Position numbers and translations under genes: made by a program. A DNA stretch of 64,000 nucleotides from Streptomyces sp. DvalAA-43 (GTDB lineage Bacteria > Actinomycetota > Actinomycetes > Streptomycetales > Streptomycetaceae), in contig NZ_FMBW01000087.1 in assembly GCF_900091725.1 (NCBI RefSeq), forward strand, positions 124,001 to 188,000, in the 5' to 3' direction. The notes beneath the pieces were generated by a model. The model saw only the letters and a program-made list of their open reading frames with translations. It did no database searches and was not told where the DNA came from. Of the stretch, positions 15,946 through 25,165 are shown piece by piece. The first letter of the stretch is position 1. Each line of letters opens with the position of its first letter.

Positions 15946-18900
15946 TCACTCCAGGATGTGGCGGCCCTCCGGCTGTGCGCTGCACGAGGCCCGGAAGGCG
16001 CAGTGCGTGCAGTGCTGGCCGGTCGTGGGGGTGAAGCGTTCGTCCAGGACCCGGCCCGCGGCGGTGGCCAGCAGCTCGGGGACCCATTCGCCGCTGAGGG
16101 GCTCCTGCGCCTGCACTTTGGGGAGGGCTTCGCCGCCCTCCTTCTTGGCGGCGGGCTGGCGCAGCTGTACGAGTTCGGCGCCACCGGGCTCGGGGCGGCG
16201 GCCGTCGAAGACCTCGTCGACCGCGCCTTCCCGGACGGCCAGCTGGTACACGGCGAGCTGGGGGTGGCGGGCGACCTCGTCCCTGGTCGGGGACTGCTTG
16301 CCGGTCTTGAAGTCGACGACGTAGGCGCGGCCCTCGGCGTCCTGTTCGACGCGGTCCATGGAACCCCGGATACGCACCTCGTACTCCCCCGCCGCCAGTG
16401 TCACGTCGAAGTCGTGCTCGCTCGCCGCGGGGGTGCGGCCGGCGCGGTCCATGACGTGCCAGCGCAGGAAGCGTTCGAGGGCGGCCCGTGCCTGTTCCTT
16501 CTCCTGCCGGGACTTCCAGGGGGCGTCGAAGACGAGACCGTCCCAGACCGAGTCCAGCCGCTCCATCAGGACGTCGAGATCGGCGGGGGTACGCCCGGAG
16601 GCCACCTCGTCGGCGAGTACGTGGACGACGTTGCCGAAGCCCTGCGCGGCCGTCGCCGGGGCGTCCGCCTTGACCTCGCGGCCGAGGAACCACTGGAGCG
16701 CGCAGGTGTTGGCGAGCTGGTCGAGCGCGCTGCCGGAGAGGGCCACGGGCTGGTCCCGGTCGCGGAGCGGGACGGCGGAACGGGTTGGTTCGTACAGGCC
16801 CCACCAGCGGTGGGGATGGGCCGCGGGTACGAGTGGCCGGCCCTCGTCGTCGGTGAGCGCGGCCAGGCGGGCGAGGCGGCGGGCGGCCTCCTCGCGCAGG
16901 GCCTCGGAGGCCTCGGGGTCGACGGTGGTGGCGCGCAGTTCGGCGACGAGCGCGGCGACGGCGAGCGGGCGGCGCGGGCGGCCGGTGATGTCGCGCGGTT
17001 CCTCACCGAGCTCGGTGAGGAAGCGGGACGGCTGGTCGCCGTCGTCGGCTGGCGCCTTCACCGCGGTGACGACGAGGCGTTCGCGGGCACGGGTCGCCGC
17101 GACGTAGAAGAGCCGGCGCTCCTCGGCGAGGAGGGCACCGGGGGTGAGGGGTTCGGCCAGGCCGTCGCGACCGATCCGGTCCGCCTCCAGCAGCGAACCG
17201 CGGCGGCGCAGGTCCGGCCAGAGTCCCTCCTGCACGCCCGCGACGACGACGAGCCGCCACTCCAGGCCCTTGGAGCGGTGCGCGGTCATCAGCCGTACGG
17301 CGTCGGGGCGCACCGCGCGCCGGGAGAGGGTGTCGGCGGCGATGTCCTGGGCGTCGACCTCCTCCAGGAAGTTGAGCGCGCCGCGCCCGCCGGTGCGCTC
17401 CTCGGCACGGGCGGCGGTGTCGAAGAGCGCGCAGACGGCGTCGAGGTCGCGGTCGGCGTTGCGGCCGCCCGCGCCGCCGCGCAGGGCGGCACGCTCCAGC
17501 CGGCCGGGCCACGGGGTGCCGGCCCACAGTTCCCACAGTGCCTCCTCCGCGGTGCCGCCGCCTTCGAGGAGCTCGCGGGCCTTGCGCAGGAGCGCGCCGA
17601 GGCGCTGGGCACCGCGGGCGTACGCCGGATCGTGCGTGACGAGCCGTTCCGGCTCCGCGAGCGCGCGGGCCAGCAGATCGCCGGAGGGCGCCGGTACGCG
17701 GTTCCCGGCGGCCCGCTCCTCGTCGCGCAGGGCCCGGCCGAGACGGCGGAGGTCGGCGGCGTCCATGGAGCCGAGGGGGGAGGCGAGCAGGGTCAGGGCG
17801 GTCTCGGTGTCCAGCCAGGAGGAGACCTCGGCGCGTTCGTCCGCCGCCGCTGCGGTCGCTGTAGCCGTTGCCGTCGCCGTCGCCGTTGCCGGGGCATGCT
17901 CCGGGTCTTCGTTCTCCGGCGGGGCTTCCGCCGCCGGGGCTTCCGCCTCCGCGCCATCGCTCTCCGCCGCCTGAGCAGCCTCCGCACCGTCGCTCTCCGC
18001 CGCCTGAGCAGCCTCCGCACCTTCACCGACCGCCATCGGAGCCGCCTCCGCGCCTCCACCACCCCCCGACGAGGTCTCCTCTTCCTCCTCGTCCGCGCCC
18101 GGCGCACCCCGGCGCAGGGCCGCCGTGGCGACCGCGCGCAGGGCTGTCAGGAGCGGGGCCACCGCCGGTTCGTGGCGCAGGGGAAGGTCGTCCCCGTCGA
18201 CCTCAAGGGGGACGCCCGCCGCCGTCAGGGCCCGGCGCAGCGAGGGGATCGTGCGGCCTCCGGCCCGTACGAGCACCGCCATCTCGTTCCACGGGACGCC
18301 GTCCTCCAGATGGGCCCGGCGCAGCAGATCGGCGATGTGGTCCAGCTCGGTGGACGCGGTCGGATAGGTGTACGCCTCCACGCCGCCGCCCTCGCGGACC
18401 GCGGCGAGCTCCCGGTGGGCGCGGACCTTCGCCGAGGGCAGCCGGGTCAGCGGCATCCGGCGGGTGAGCAGGCGGGTGGCGGCCAGCAGCCGCCCGGCGG
18501 AACGCCGCGAGGTGGTGAGCACGCCGACCGGGGCCGGGGCGCCGTCCGCCCGCCGGAACGTTTCCGGGAAGTCCAGGATGCCGTTCACATCGGCGCCCCG
18601 GAACGCGTAGATCGACTGGTCCGGGTCGCCGAAGGCGATCAGGTCCCGGCCGCCCCCGGCGCCCGGGGCGCTCCCCCGGTTGCCGGCCAGCGCGTGCAGC
18701 AGCCGCACCTGCGCCGGGTCCGTGTCCTGGTACTCGTCCACGAACACCGCGTCGTACTGCCCCGCGAGCAGCGCCGACACCTCGGGGCGCTCCGCGAGCA
18801 GCACCGCCCGGTGCACCAGCTCCGCGTAGTCCAGCACCCCCTGACCGTCCAGCACGTCGAGGTACTCGGCGAGGAACTCGGCGGCGGCGCCCCAGTCCGG

Positions 18901-19536
18901 CCGGCCGGTGCGGCGGGCGAAGGCGGCCAGCGCGTCCGGGCCCAGGCCCAGCTCACGGCTGCGGGCCAGCACGGCTCGTACCTCGTCGGCGAAGCCGCGC
19001 GTGGTCAGACAGGCCCGCAGCTCGTCGGGCCAGCGGATGTGCGCGAAGCCGTCCCGCTCCAGTTCGAGCTGGCCGGCGAGCAGCTCGCGGACGGTGACGT
19101 CCTGCTCCGGTCCGGAGAGCAGCCGCATCGGTTCGGCGAAGAGGTCGGCGTCCTGGTGCGCGCGGACCAGGGCGTAGCAGAAGGAGTGGAACGTGGTCGC
19201 CTGCGGACCGCGGGCGGCGCCGAGACGGGCGGCCATCCGGTCGCGCAGCTCGACGGCGGCCTTGCGGCTGAAGGTGAGCACCAGGACGCGCGCCGGGTCG
19301 CCGCCCCGCGCGATGCGTGCGGCGACCGCCTCGACGAGCGTGGTCGTCTTGCCGGTGCCGGGTCCGGCGAGCACCAGGAGCGGGCCGCCGGAATGATCAA
19401 CCACCGCGCGTTGCGCTGCGTCCAGGAGGGGAGGGTCCACGGAGCCCGGCGGAGTGCGCACCAGCCGGTACGCGCCCGAGGCCCGCTGCCGTGTCCGACG
19501 GTGCGGACTGTGCCGGGTGGTGGAGGAGGAGCTCAC
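15946..19536 (-). CDS. adnA: AdnA-like helicase-nuclease subunit with Fe-S nuclease domain
   Basis: 1196 residues. SF1 helicase with Walker A GPGTGKT (58-64), VLTFSRKAAVEL, VFVDEYQDTD and MTAHRSKGLEW; C-terminal RecB-family nuclease with GSMDRVEQDAEGRAYVVDFK and QLAVYQL. LANTCALQW upstream and CTHCAFRASC at the end supply the four cysteines of an AddB/AdnA-type [4Fe-4S] nuclease. A low-complexity insert of about 90 residues (DNA 17830-18090) holds a Glu run, AEAAQAAESDG repeats and an (Ala-Thr) run, between helicase subdomains. AdnA is the second motor-nuclease of the AdnAB heterodimer encoded with adnB. The exact start is uncertain; the first ~30 residues are basic and variable. Confidence 0.92.
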   Translation of the reverse strand: MSSSSTTRHSPHRRTRQRASGAYRLVRTPPGSVDPPLLDAAQRAVVDHSGGPLLVLAGPGTGKTTTLVEAVAARIARGGDPARVLVLTFSRKAAVELRDRMAARLGAARGPQATTFHSFCYALVRAHQDADLFAEPMRLLSGPEQDVTVRELLAGQLELERDGFAHIRWPDELRACLTTRGFADEVRAVLARSRELGLGPDALAAFARRTGRPDWGAAAEFLAEYLDVLDGQGVLDYAELVHRAVLLAERPEVSALLAGQYDAVFVDEYQDTDPAQVRLLHALAGNRGSAPGAGGGRDLIAFGDPDQSIYAFRGADVNGILDFPETFRRADGAPAPVGVLTTSRRSAGRLLAATRLLTRRMPLTRLPSAKVRAHRELAAVREGGGVEAYTYPTASTELDHIADLLRRAHLEDGVPWNEMAVLVRAGGRTIPSLRRALTAAGVPLEVDGDDLPLRHEPAVAPLLTALRAVATAALRRGAPGADEEEEETSSGGGGGAEAAPMAVGEGAEAAQAAESDGAEAAQAAESDGAEAEAPAAEAPPENEDPEHAPATATATATATATAAAADERAEVSSWLDTETALTLLASPLGSMDAADLRRLGRALRDEERAAGNRVPAPSGDLLARALAEPERLVTHDPAYARGAQRLGALLRKARELLEGGGTAEEALWELWAGTPWPGRLERAALRGGAGGRNADRDLDAVCALFDTAARAEERTGGRGALNFLEEVDAQDIAADTLSRRAVRPDAVRLMTAHRSKGLEWRLVVVAGVQEGLWPDLRRRGSLLEADRIGRDGLAEPLTPGALLAEERRLFYVAATRARERLVVTAVKAPADDGDQPSRFLTELGEEPRDITGRPRRPLAVAALVAELRATTVDPEASEALREEAARRLARLAALTDDEGRPLVPAAHPHRWWGLYEPTRSAVPLRDRDQPVALSGSALDQLANTCALQWFLGREVKADAPATAAQGFGNVVHVLADEVASGRTPADLDVLMERLDSVWDGLVFDAPWKSRQEKEQARAALERFLRWHVMDRAGRTPAASEHDFDVTLAAGEYEVRIRGSMDRVEQDAEGRAYVVDFKTGKQSPTRDEVARHPQLAVYQLAVREGAVDEVFDGRRPEPGGAELVQLRQPAAKKEGGEALPKVQAQEPLSGEWVPELLATAAGRVLDERFTPTTGQHCTHCAFRASCSAQPEGRHILE

Positions 19537-19594
19537 GTGGATCGCCGGTCCTGGTGGGTGTACTGATGATGAGGGTGCGGTGCGCGCCGCGAAC

Positions 19595-19870
19595 CTACGA
19601 AGCTACGCCAGCGGGGACGCCCCGGGGGACGAGTGCGCTGCGTACCTCGTCACGTTCCGGAGCGCGGACACCGTCGCGCCGCGTGTCGCGGAGGCCCTCG
19701 CACCGCGTGTCGCGGGATTCGTCACACCGCGTGTCACAGGTCCCGTCGGTACCGACATGTCGTAGGTCACGGACCGTGGCACGGATCACTTCCCGTACCT
19801 CGGGCACGTCGTACGGCCCCGGCGCCGCCCGCTGTGCCGCCGGATGGCCGAAGCTGTCAGGTGTGAGCAC
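19595..19870 (-). CDS. candidate small ORF with octapeptide repeats (uncertain)
   Basis: 91 codons from GTG 19868-19870, which overlaps the stop region of the alkyltransferase-like gene, so translational coupling is possible. Residues about 44-75 form 8-residue repeats (CDTRCDES, RDTRCEGL, RDTRRDGV, RAPERDEV). GC at third positions looks lower (about 70 percent by eye) than in neighbours, which argues against a normal gene. It fills the 320-bp space between adnA and the alkyltransferase-like gene; otherwise that space shows only the 24-bp DNA repeats. Not recognised as any family. Confidence 0.25.
   Translation of the reverse strand: MLTPDSFGHPAAQRAAPGPYDVPEVREVIRATVRDLRHVGTDGTCDTRCDESRDTRCEGLRDTRRDGVRAPERDEVRSALVPRGVPAGVAS
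19676..19747. repeat. three 24-bp imperfect tandem repeats
   Basis: Units 19676-19699, 19700-19723 and 19724-19747 share the core CCGCGTGTC at fixed 24-bp spacing in the intergenic region upstream of adnA. They may encode the octapeptide repeat above or be a binding-site array. Confidence 0.7.
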
Positions 19871-20291
19871 CTCCGCCCTTGTCCCGGTCCGCGCCCCCGC
19901 CCGCGGTGACGCCGTCCCACCGCGCCCGCTTCATGTCGAGGCGCGGCAGATGGCCCTCCGCCCCGCGCGAGGCCTCGCGCAGCGGGGTGCTCTCCGCGCG
20001 ATAGTGGTCCAGCGCCCGCAGCTCGTGGCCCGGGAGCAGCGCCCCGTCGGCGCGCACCACGCGCCACCACGGCACCGCCGCCCCGTACAGCGACATGACC
20101 CGACCGACCTGGCGCGGGCCGCCCTCGCCCAGCCACTCGGCGACATCGCCGTACGTCATGACGCGGCCGGGCGGGATCAGCTCGGCGACATCGAGGACCC
20201 GCTCCGCGTACTCCGGCAGTGCGTGGCTCGTGCGGTCGCCGCCCGTCCGGTCCCCGTCCGCCCCGTCGCCGCTCGTCCGCTGTTGGCTCAT
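19857..20291 (-). CDS. alkyltransferase-like (ATL) DNA-binding protein
   Basis: 144 residues from ATG 20289-20291 (MSQQRTSGDGADGDRTGG); MGG nine bases upstream is an alternative start. The MGMT DNA-binding fold is recognisable: ELIPPGRVMTYGDVAEWLG, RQVGRVMSLYG (recognition helix with Arg finger) and LLPGHELRALDHYR. The active-site PCHRV is replaced by PWWRVV, so no alkyl acceptor cysteine exists. Known ATL proteins bind O6-alkylguanine without repair and hand the lesion to nucleotide excision repair. It lies upstream of adnA on the same strand, in the same relative place as Rv3204, supporting a repair role. Confidence 0.82.
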   Translation of the reverse strand: MSQQRTSGDGADGDRTGGDRTSHALPEYAERVLDVAELIPPGRVMTYGDVAEWLGEGGPRQVGRVMSLYGAAVPWWRVVRADGALLPGHELRALDHYRAESTPLREASRGAEGHLPRLDMKRARWDGVTAGGGADRDKGGGAHT

Positions 20292-20512
20292 CCCGCCCAT
20301 CCTGCCGTACGCCACCGACATCCCGGCCCGGTCCGTGCGCGCCCGGTCACAGGGTGTGCGGGCGCGGGCAAAGGCGCGTATCTTGCGCTTCGCGTGTCCG
20401 TGCGGTGCCCCCTGGTGCCCCTCTCCGTCGCCGGGCCGTGCCACCATCGTGCGGGCGGTGACCGGTGATACGAGAACACGAAGACCAATCAGAGGCGACG
20501 AAGGAGCAGGGC

Positions 20513-23332
20513 GTGCAGCCATCGAAGGCGGCGGACGCCCCTGACGCCGATCCGCATCCGGACGAGACTCCCGCACCCTCCGGGAAGCCCGGTGCCGACC
20601 GGGACGAGGCCGGCAAGACCCCCGGGTATCCGGCCGGCTCGACGCTCTCGACCGCCGCGGAGGAGCAGGCCGAGCGCGTCTCGGGGGACGAACCGCTGCT
20701 GCCCGCCCGGGTGCACCGCCCCTCCGACCTCATGCGGCTCCTCATCGGGGTCCTGGCGATCGTCGTCCTGTTCTCGATCGCCGCGTTCGCCCATGGCACG
20801 ACCACCGGCCTCGAACAGGACATCAACAAGGGCACAGGTCAGGCGCCGGACATCCTGATCAAGCTGGCGGGGCTGGTCTCCAGCATCGCCGTGCTGCTCG
20901 TCCCGGTCGCCTTCGCCATCGAGCGGCTGATCAAACGCGACGGGCTCCGGATCGCCGACGGGGTGCTCGCCGCCGTGCTGGCCCACGGCGTCACGCTCGC
21001 CGCCGACCTCTGGGTCGCCAAGTCCGCCCCGGGCACCATCCAGGACGCCCTGACCCAGCCACAGCCCGGTGACGCGCTCACCGATCCCGTGCACGGCTAT
21101 CTCGCACCGGTGATCGCCTATATGACGGCGGTCGGCATGGCGAGACGGCCGCGCTGGCGGGTCGTGCTGTGGGTGGTGCTGCTGCTCGACGCGTTCGCCA
21201 TGCTGGTCGGCGGCTACACGACCCCGTTCTCGATCATCCTCACCGTGCTGATCGGCTGGACCGTCGCGTACGGCACGCTGTACGCCGTCGGCTCGCCGAA
21301 CGTACGGCCGACCGGTCAGCATCTGATGGCCGGTCTGCGCCATGTCGGCTTCCACCCGGTCAGCGCGATGCGCGCCGACGACGCCTCCGACTCGGGCGAC
21401 CAGAGCGACCGGGGACGCCGCTATCTGGTCTCCCTGGAGGACGGGCCACCGCTCGATGTCACGGTCGTCGACCGCGAGCAGCAGGCCCACGGCTTCTTCT
21501 ACCGGGTGTGGCGCAGGCTCACCCTGCGCGGCATCACCCAGCGCCGCTCCATCCAGTCGCTGCGCCAGGCCCTGGAGCAGGAGGCGCTGCTCGCCTACGC
21601 GGCGATCGCCGCCGGGGCCAACGCGCCCAAGCTGATCGCCACGTCCGAGCTCGGTCCCGACGCCGTGATGCTGGTGTACGAGCACATCGGCGGCCGTTCC
21701 CTGGACGCGCTGGAGGACTCGGAGATCACCGACGAGCTGCTGCACGGCTCCTGGCGCCAGGTGAAGGCGCTCCAGTCGCGGCGGATCGCGCACCGCAGGC
21801 TCACCGGAGACGCCATCCTGGTGGATCGTTCCGGCAAGGTTTTCGTCACCGATCTGCGCGGCGGCGAGATCGCGGCCGGTGATCTGGTCCTGCGGATGGA
21901 CGTCGCCCAGCTGCTGACCACGACCGGTCTGCGGGTGGGCGCCGAGCGGGCCGTCGCCGGGGCGCTGGAGGTGCTCGGGCCGGACGCCGTCGCGGACTGC
22001 CTGCCGCTGCTCCAGCCGATCGCGCTGAGCCGCTCCACGCGGGCGGCGCTGCGCCGGCTCGCCCGGGAGCGCTCGCAACGGGAGCGGGAGGCGGTGCTGG
22101 AGGCGTCGGACGCGGCCAAGCGGGCCAGGGCGCACGAGCACGCGGCGCACGCCGAGCCGTCGGACGGTACGGCCGCCGCCGGGGAGGCCACCGCCGGTAC
22201 GGCCACCGAACCCAAGGGCGACCACAAGGCCGACCGCAAGGCCGACCGCAAGGCGCTCCGCAACGAGAAGCAGGCCGAGAAGCGCGCCCTGGACGATGCC
22301 CTCGAAGGGGCCCGCGAGGAGGACCTGCTCTCCCAGATGCGGCAGCAGGTGCTGCTGATCCGGCCGCAGGCACCGGTCGAACCGGTGCGCCTCGAACGCA
22401 TCAAGGCCCGCACCCTGCTCAGCTGCATCGCCGGTGCGATCGCCGCGTACTTCCTCATCTCGCAGGTCACCCAGGCCGACTTCGGTGCGGTCGTCGAGCA
22501 GGCGGAGTGGGGCTGGGTGGCGGCCGCGGTCGCCTTCTCCGCCCTGAGCTACGTGGCGGCGGCGATGAGCCTGCTGGGCTTCGTGCCGGAGCGGGTCTCG
22601 TTCGGCAAGACGGTCCTGGCGCAGGTCGCCGGGTCCTTCGTGAAGATCGTCGCCCCGGCCGCGGTCGGCGGTGTGGCGCTGAACACCCGCTTCCTGCAAC
22701 GGGCCGGGGTGCGTCCGGGGCTCGCCGTGGCGAGCGTCGGCGCCTCGCAGCTGTTCGGCCTCGGCTGCCACATCCTGCTGCTGGCGGCCTTCGGCTATCT
22801 GACCGGTACCGAGAAGACCCCGTCCTCGCTCACCCCGTCCAGGACGGTCATCGCCGGACTGCTGACGGTGGCCGTGCTGGTGCTGGTGGTGACGGCGGTC
22901 CCGTTCCTGCGGAAGTTCGTGGTGACACGGGTGCGGTCGCTGTTCGCCGGGGTCGTGCCGCGCATGCTCGACGTGGTGCAGCGCCCGCAGAAGCTGCTGA
23001 CCGGCATCGGCGGAATGCTGCTGCTGACCGGCCTGTTCGTGATGTGCCTGGACGCCTCGGTCCGCGCGTTCAGCGGTCCGGACGTGCCGCATCTCAGCTA
23101 CGCCAGCATCGCGGTGGTCTTCCTGGCCGGCAACGCTCTGGGTTCGGCGGCGCCCACACCGGGCGGAATGGGCGCGGTGGAGGGCGCGCTGACGCTGGGT
23201 CTGATCGCGGTCGGCCTGCCGAAGGAGGTCGCGGCACCCGCCGTGCTGCTGTACCGCCTGCTGACGCTCTGGCTGCCGGTGCTTCCCGGCTGGCTCTGCT
23301 TCAACCACCTGACCCGCAAGGGCGAGCTCTGA
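20513..23332 (+). CDS. pseudokinase fused to AglD/MprF-like lipid flippase domain
   Basis: 939 residues from GTG 20513, chosen because AAGGAG (20501-20506) sits 6 nt upstream. The N-terminus is acidic and disordered (~65 residues), then a bundle of about 6-7 TM helices (LMRLLIGVLAIVVLFSIAAF onward). A kinase-like middle follows (VYEHIGGRSLDALED, IAHRRLTGDAILVDRSG, VFVTDLRGGE), in which HRD is HRR and DFG is DLR, so catalysis is doubtful. A charged linker with KADRKADRK follows. The C-terminal ~310 residues are a UPF0104/AglD/MprF-N domain with about 8 TM helices (APAAVGGVALNTRFLQRAG, AAPTPGGMGAVEGAL). Likely a membrane lipid or polyprenyl-lipid flippase with a regulatory domain. It diverges from the alkyltransferase-like gene and is followed by a hairpin. 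Confidence 0.8.
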   Translation: MQPSKAADAPDADPHPDETPAPSGKPGADRDEAGKTPGYPAGSTLSTAAEEQAERVSGDEPLLPARVHRPSDLMRLLIGVLAIVVLFSIAAFAHGTTTGLEQDINKGTGQAPDILIKLAGLVSSIAVLLVPVAFAIERLIKRDGLRIADGVLAAVLAHGVTLAADLWVAKSAPGTIQDALTQPQPGDALTDPVHGYLAPVIAYMTAVGMARRPRWRVVLWVVLLLDAFAMLVGGYTTPFSIILTVLIGWTVAYGTLYAVGSPNVRPTGQHLMAGLRHVGFHPVSAMRADDASDSGDQSDRGRRYLVSLEDGPPLDVTVVDREQQAHGFFYRVWRRLTLRGITQRRSIQSLRQALEQEALLAYAAIAAGANAPKLIATSELGPDAVMLVYEHIGGRSLDALEDSEITDELLHGSWRQVKALQSRRIAHRRLTGDAILVDRSGKVFVTDLRGGEIAAGDLVLRMDVAQLLTTTGLRVGAERAVAGALEVLGPDAVADCLPLLQPIALSRSTRAALRRLARERSQREREAVLEASDAAKRARAHEHAAHAEPSDGTAAAGEATAGTATEPKGDHKADRKADRKALRNEKQAEKRALDDALEGAREEDLLSQMRQQVLLIRPQAPVEPVRLERIKARTLLSCIAGAIAAYFLISQVTQADFGAVVEQAEWGWVAAAVAFSALSYVAAAMSLLGFVPERVSFGKTVLAQVAGSFVKIVAPAAVGGVALNTRFLQRAGVRPGLAVASVGASQLFGLGCHILLLAAFGYLTGTEKTPSSLTPSRTVIAGLLTVAVLVLVVTAVPFLRKFVVTRVRSLFAGVVPRMLDVVQRPQKLLTGIGGMLLLTGLFVMCLDASVRAFSGPDVPHLSYASIAVVFLAGNALGSAAPTPGGMGAVEGALTLGLIAVGLPKEVAAPAVLLYRLLTLWLPVLPGWLCFNHLTRKGEL

Positions 23333-23366
23333 CGTTCCCTCAGCCCCCGGGCGGGGCCGCCCGCGA

Positions 23367-23409
23367 GTCCAAGCGGGCGACGGCGGGGCCGCCCGCCACC
23401 CGCTTGGAC
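23367..23409 (+). terminator. nested hairpin after the flippase gene
   Basis: Arms GTCCAAGCGGG (23367-23377) and CCCGCTTGGAC (23399-23409) enclose a further GC-rich palindrome, 35 bp after the stop codon. Confidence 0.7.
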
Positions 23410-23453
23410 CGGTGCCCCGTGCACCGACCGGCTTCCCGCCGCACCATGGGCCC

Positions 23454-25058
23454 ATGAGGACCTCCCCTGCCCTGCGTGCCGCCGCCCTGGCCGCCGCCGT
23501 CACCGTGCTCCTGCCCCTCACCGCCTGCTCGCAGAGCGGCAACAAGGAAGGCCCGGACGGGCCGCAGGGCTCGCCCCTCGCGGCCAACGCCGCCGAGGCG
23601 AGCAGCTCCGGCGACCTCGCCTCCCAGAAGCTGACGTGGACGCCCTGCCCGGCCCCGTCCGCCGCACAGGGCGGCGGAAAGGCACCGTCCCCGCTGCCCG
23701 GCGGCACCCACTGGGAGTGCACGTCCATGAGGGCGCCGCTCGACTACGCGAAGCCCAAGGGCGAAACGATCCAGCTGGCACTGATCCGGGCCAGGGCCAA
23801 GAACCAGGACCAGCGGATCGGCTCCCTCGTCTTCAACTTCGGCGGCCCCGGCGCCTCCGGGGTCGCCACCCTGCCCGCCTTCGGCACCGCCTACGACAAG
23901 CTCCGCGCCCGCTACGACCTGGTCAGCTTCGACCCGCGCGGCGTGGGCCGCAGCGACGGGGTGGAGTGCGAGACCGACAAGCAGCTCGACGCCCGCTACG
24001 AGGCCGACGGCACCCCGGACACCAGTGCGGAGGTGGACACCTTCGTCAAGGACACCAAGACGTACGCGCAGGCCTGCGAGAAGAACTCCGGCAAGCAGCT
24101 CCCCCACGTCGGCACCACCGACGCCGCCCGTGACATGGATCTGATGCGCCAGGTGCTCGGCGACAAGAAGCTGTACTACTTCGGCATCTCGTACGGCACC
24201 GAACTGGGCGGCGTCTACGCCCACTTGTTCCCGAAGAACGTCGGCAGGTCGGTGCTGGACGCGGTGGTCGACCCGACGCAGGACAACGAGCAGTCCTCAC
24301 TCGGCCAGACCAAGGGCTTCCAGCTCGCGCTCGACAACTTCACCAAGGACTGCGCCGAGCGCGGCGACGCCTGCAAGCTTTCCGGTGCCACCTCGAAGGA
24401 GGTCGAGCAGGGAATCTCCGAGCAGCTCGACCGGCTGGAGAAGAAGCCGATCCAGGGGCTCGGCGATCGCAAGCTGACGCAGACCCTGGCGATCACCGGC
24501 GTCGCCGCCGCCCTCTACTCCAAGCAGACCTGGCCGCTGCTGGAGCAGGGGCTGGACGAGGCCGACGGCGGCAACGGCGGGCTGCTCCTCGCCCTCGCCG
24601 ACTCGCTGAACGGCCGTTCCGACAGTGGCCGGTACGACAACTCGATGGCCGCCAACGCCGCGGTCAACTGCGCCGACTCCAAGCAGCGGTTCACCGTGGA
24701 CCAGACCAAGGCCAAGCTCCCCGAGTTCCGGTCCGCCTCGAAGATCTTCGGCGACTATCTGGGCTGGTCCCTGATGTCCTGCACCGGCTGGCCGGTGGCG
24801 GGCGCGTGGGACACCCCGGACGTCAGCGCCCCGGGCGCGGCCCCCATCCTCGTCATCGGCAACACCGGCGACCCGGCGACGCCGTACGCGGGCGCGAAGG
24901 CGATGACCGACGCGCTGGGCAAGGGCGTCGGCGTGGAGATGACGTACGAGGGCCAGGGACACGGCGCGTACAACAGCGGCAACGCCTGCGTGCAGAAGGC
25001 CGTGGGCGGCTACCTGCTGGACGGCAAGGTCCCCGCGGCCGGAACCGTCTGCAAGTAG
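23454..25058 (+). CDS. secreted tripeptidyl-aminopeptidase-like lipoprotein (paralogue 1)
   Basis: 534 residues from ATG 23454. Lipoprotein signal peptide with lipobox LTAC (lipid-modified Cys25). Alpha/beta hydrolase of the S33 Tap/SlpD-E type: NFGGPGASGV oxyanion region, nucleophile in GISYG (Ser246) and a C-terminal TAP_C-like domain with ILVIGNTGDPATPYAGA and the catalytic His in EGQGHGAY. These enzymes remove N-terminal tripeptides from extracellular proteins or act on other esters. The next gene is a close paralogue with almost the same motif spacing (Ser247), so a tandem duplication is likely. The 107-bp gap between them holds a separate ribosome binding site. Confidence 0.9.
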   Translation: MRTSPALRAAALAAAVTVLLPLTACSQSGNKEGPDGPQGSPLAANAAEASSSGDLASQKLTWTPCPAPSAAQGGGKAPSPLPGGTHWECTSMRAPLDYAKPKGETIQLALIRARAKNQDQRIGSLVFNFGGPGASGVATLPAFGTAYDKLRARYDLVSFDPRGVGRSDGVECETDKQLDARYEADGTPDTSAEVDTFVKDTKTYAQACEKNSGKQLPHVGTTDAARDMDLMRQVLGDKKLYYFGISYGTELGGVYAHLFPKNVGRSVLDAVVDPTQDNEQSSLGQTKGFQLALDNFTKDCAERGDACKLSGATSKEVEQGISEQLDRLEKKPIQGLGDRKLTQTLAITGVAAALYSKQTWPLLEQGLDEADGGNGGLLLALADSLNGRSDSGRYDNSMAANAAVNCADSKQRFTVDQTKAKLPEFRSASKIFGDYLGWSLMSCTGWPVAGAWDTPDVSAPGAAPILVIGNTGDPATPYAGAKAMTDALGKGVGVEMTYEGQGHGAYNSGNACVQKAVGGYLLDGKVPAAGTVCK

Positions 25059-25165
25059 CAGCGCGTCCCGGGCGTGACACCTAGCATGGGCGGACTCTCC
25101 GTACACCACGAGTGCAGGCACACCTGCACGCCGCGGGTACGGGCACATCGGGGAGGACGCCACAC

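Noticed and set aside
15862..19566. A 1234-codon open frame on the plus strand
   Set aside because: Antisense of adnA; no domain, no ribosome binding site, AdnA has clear helicase and nuclease motifs.
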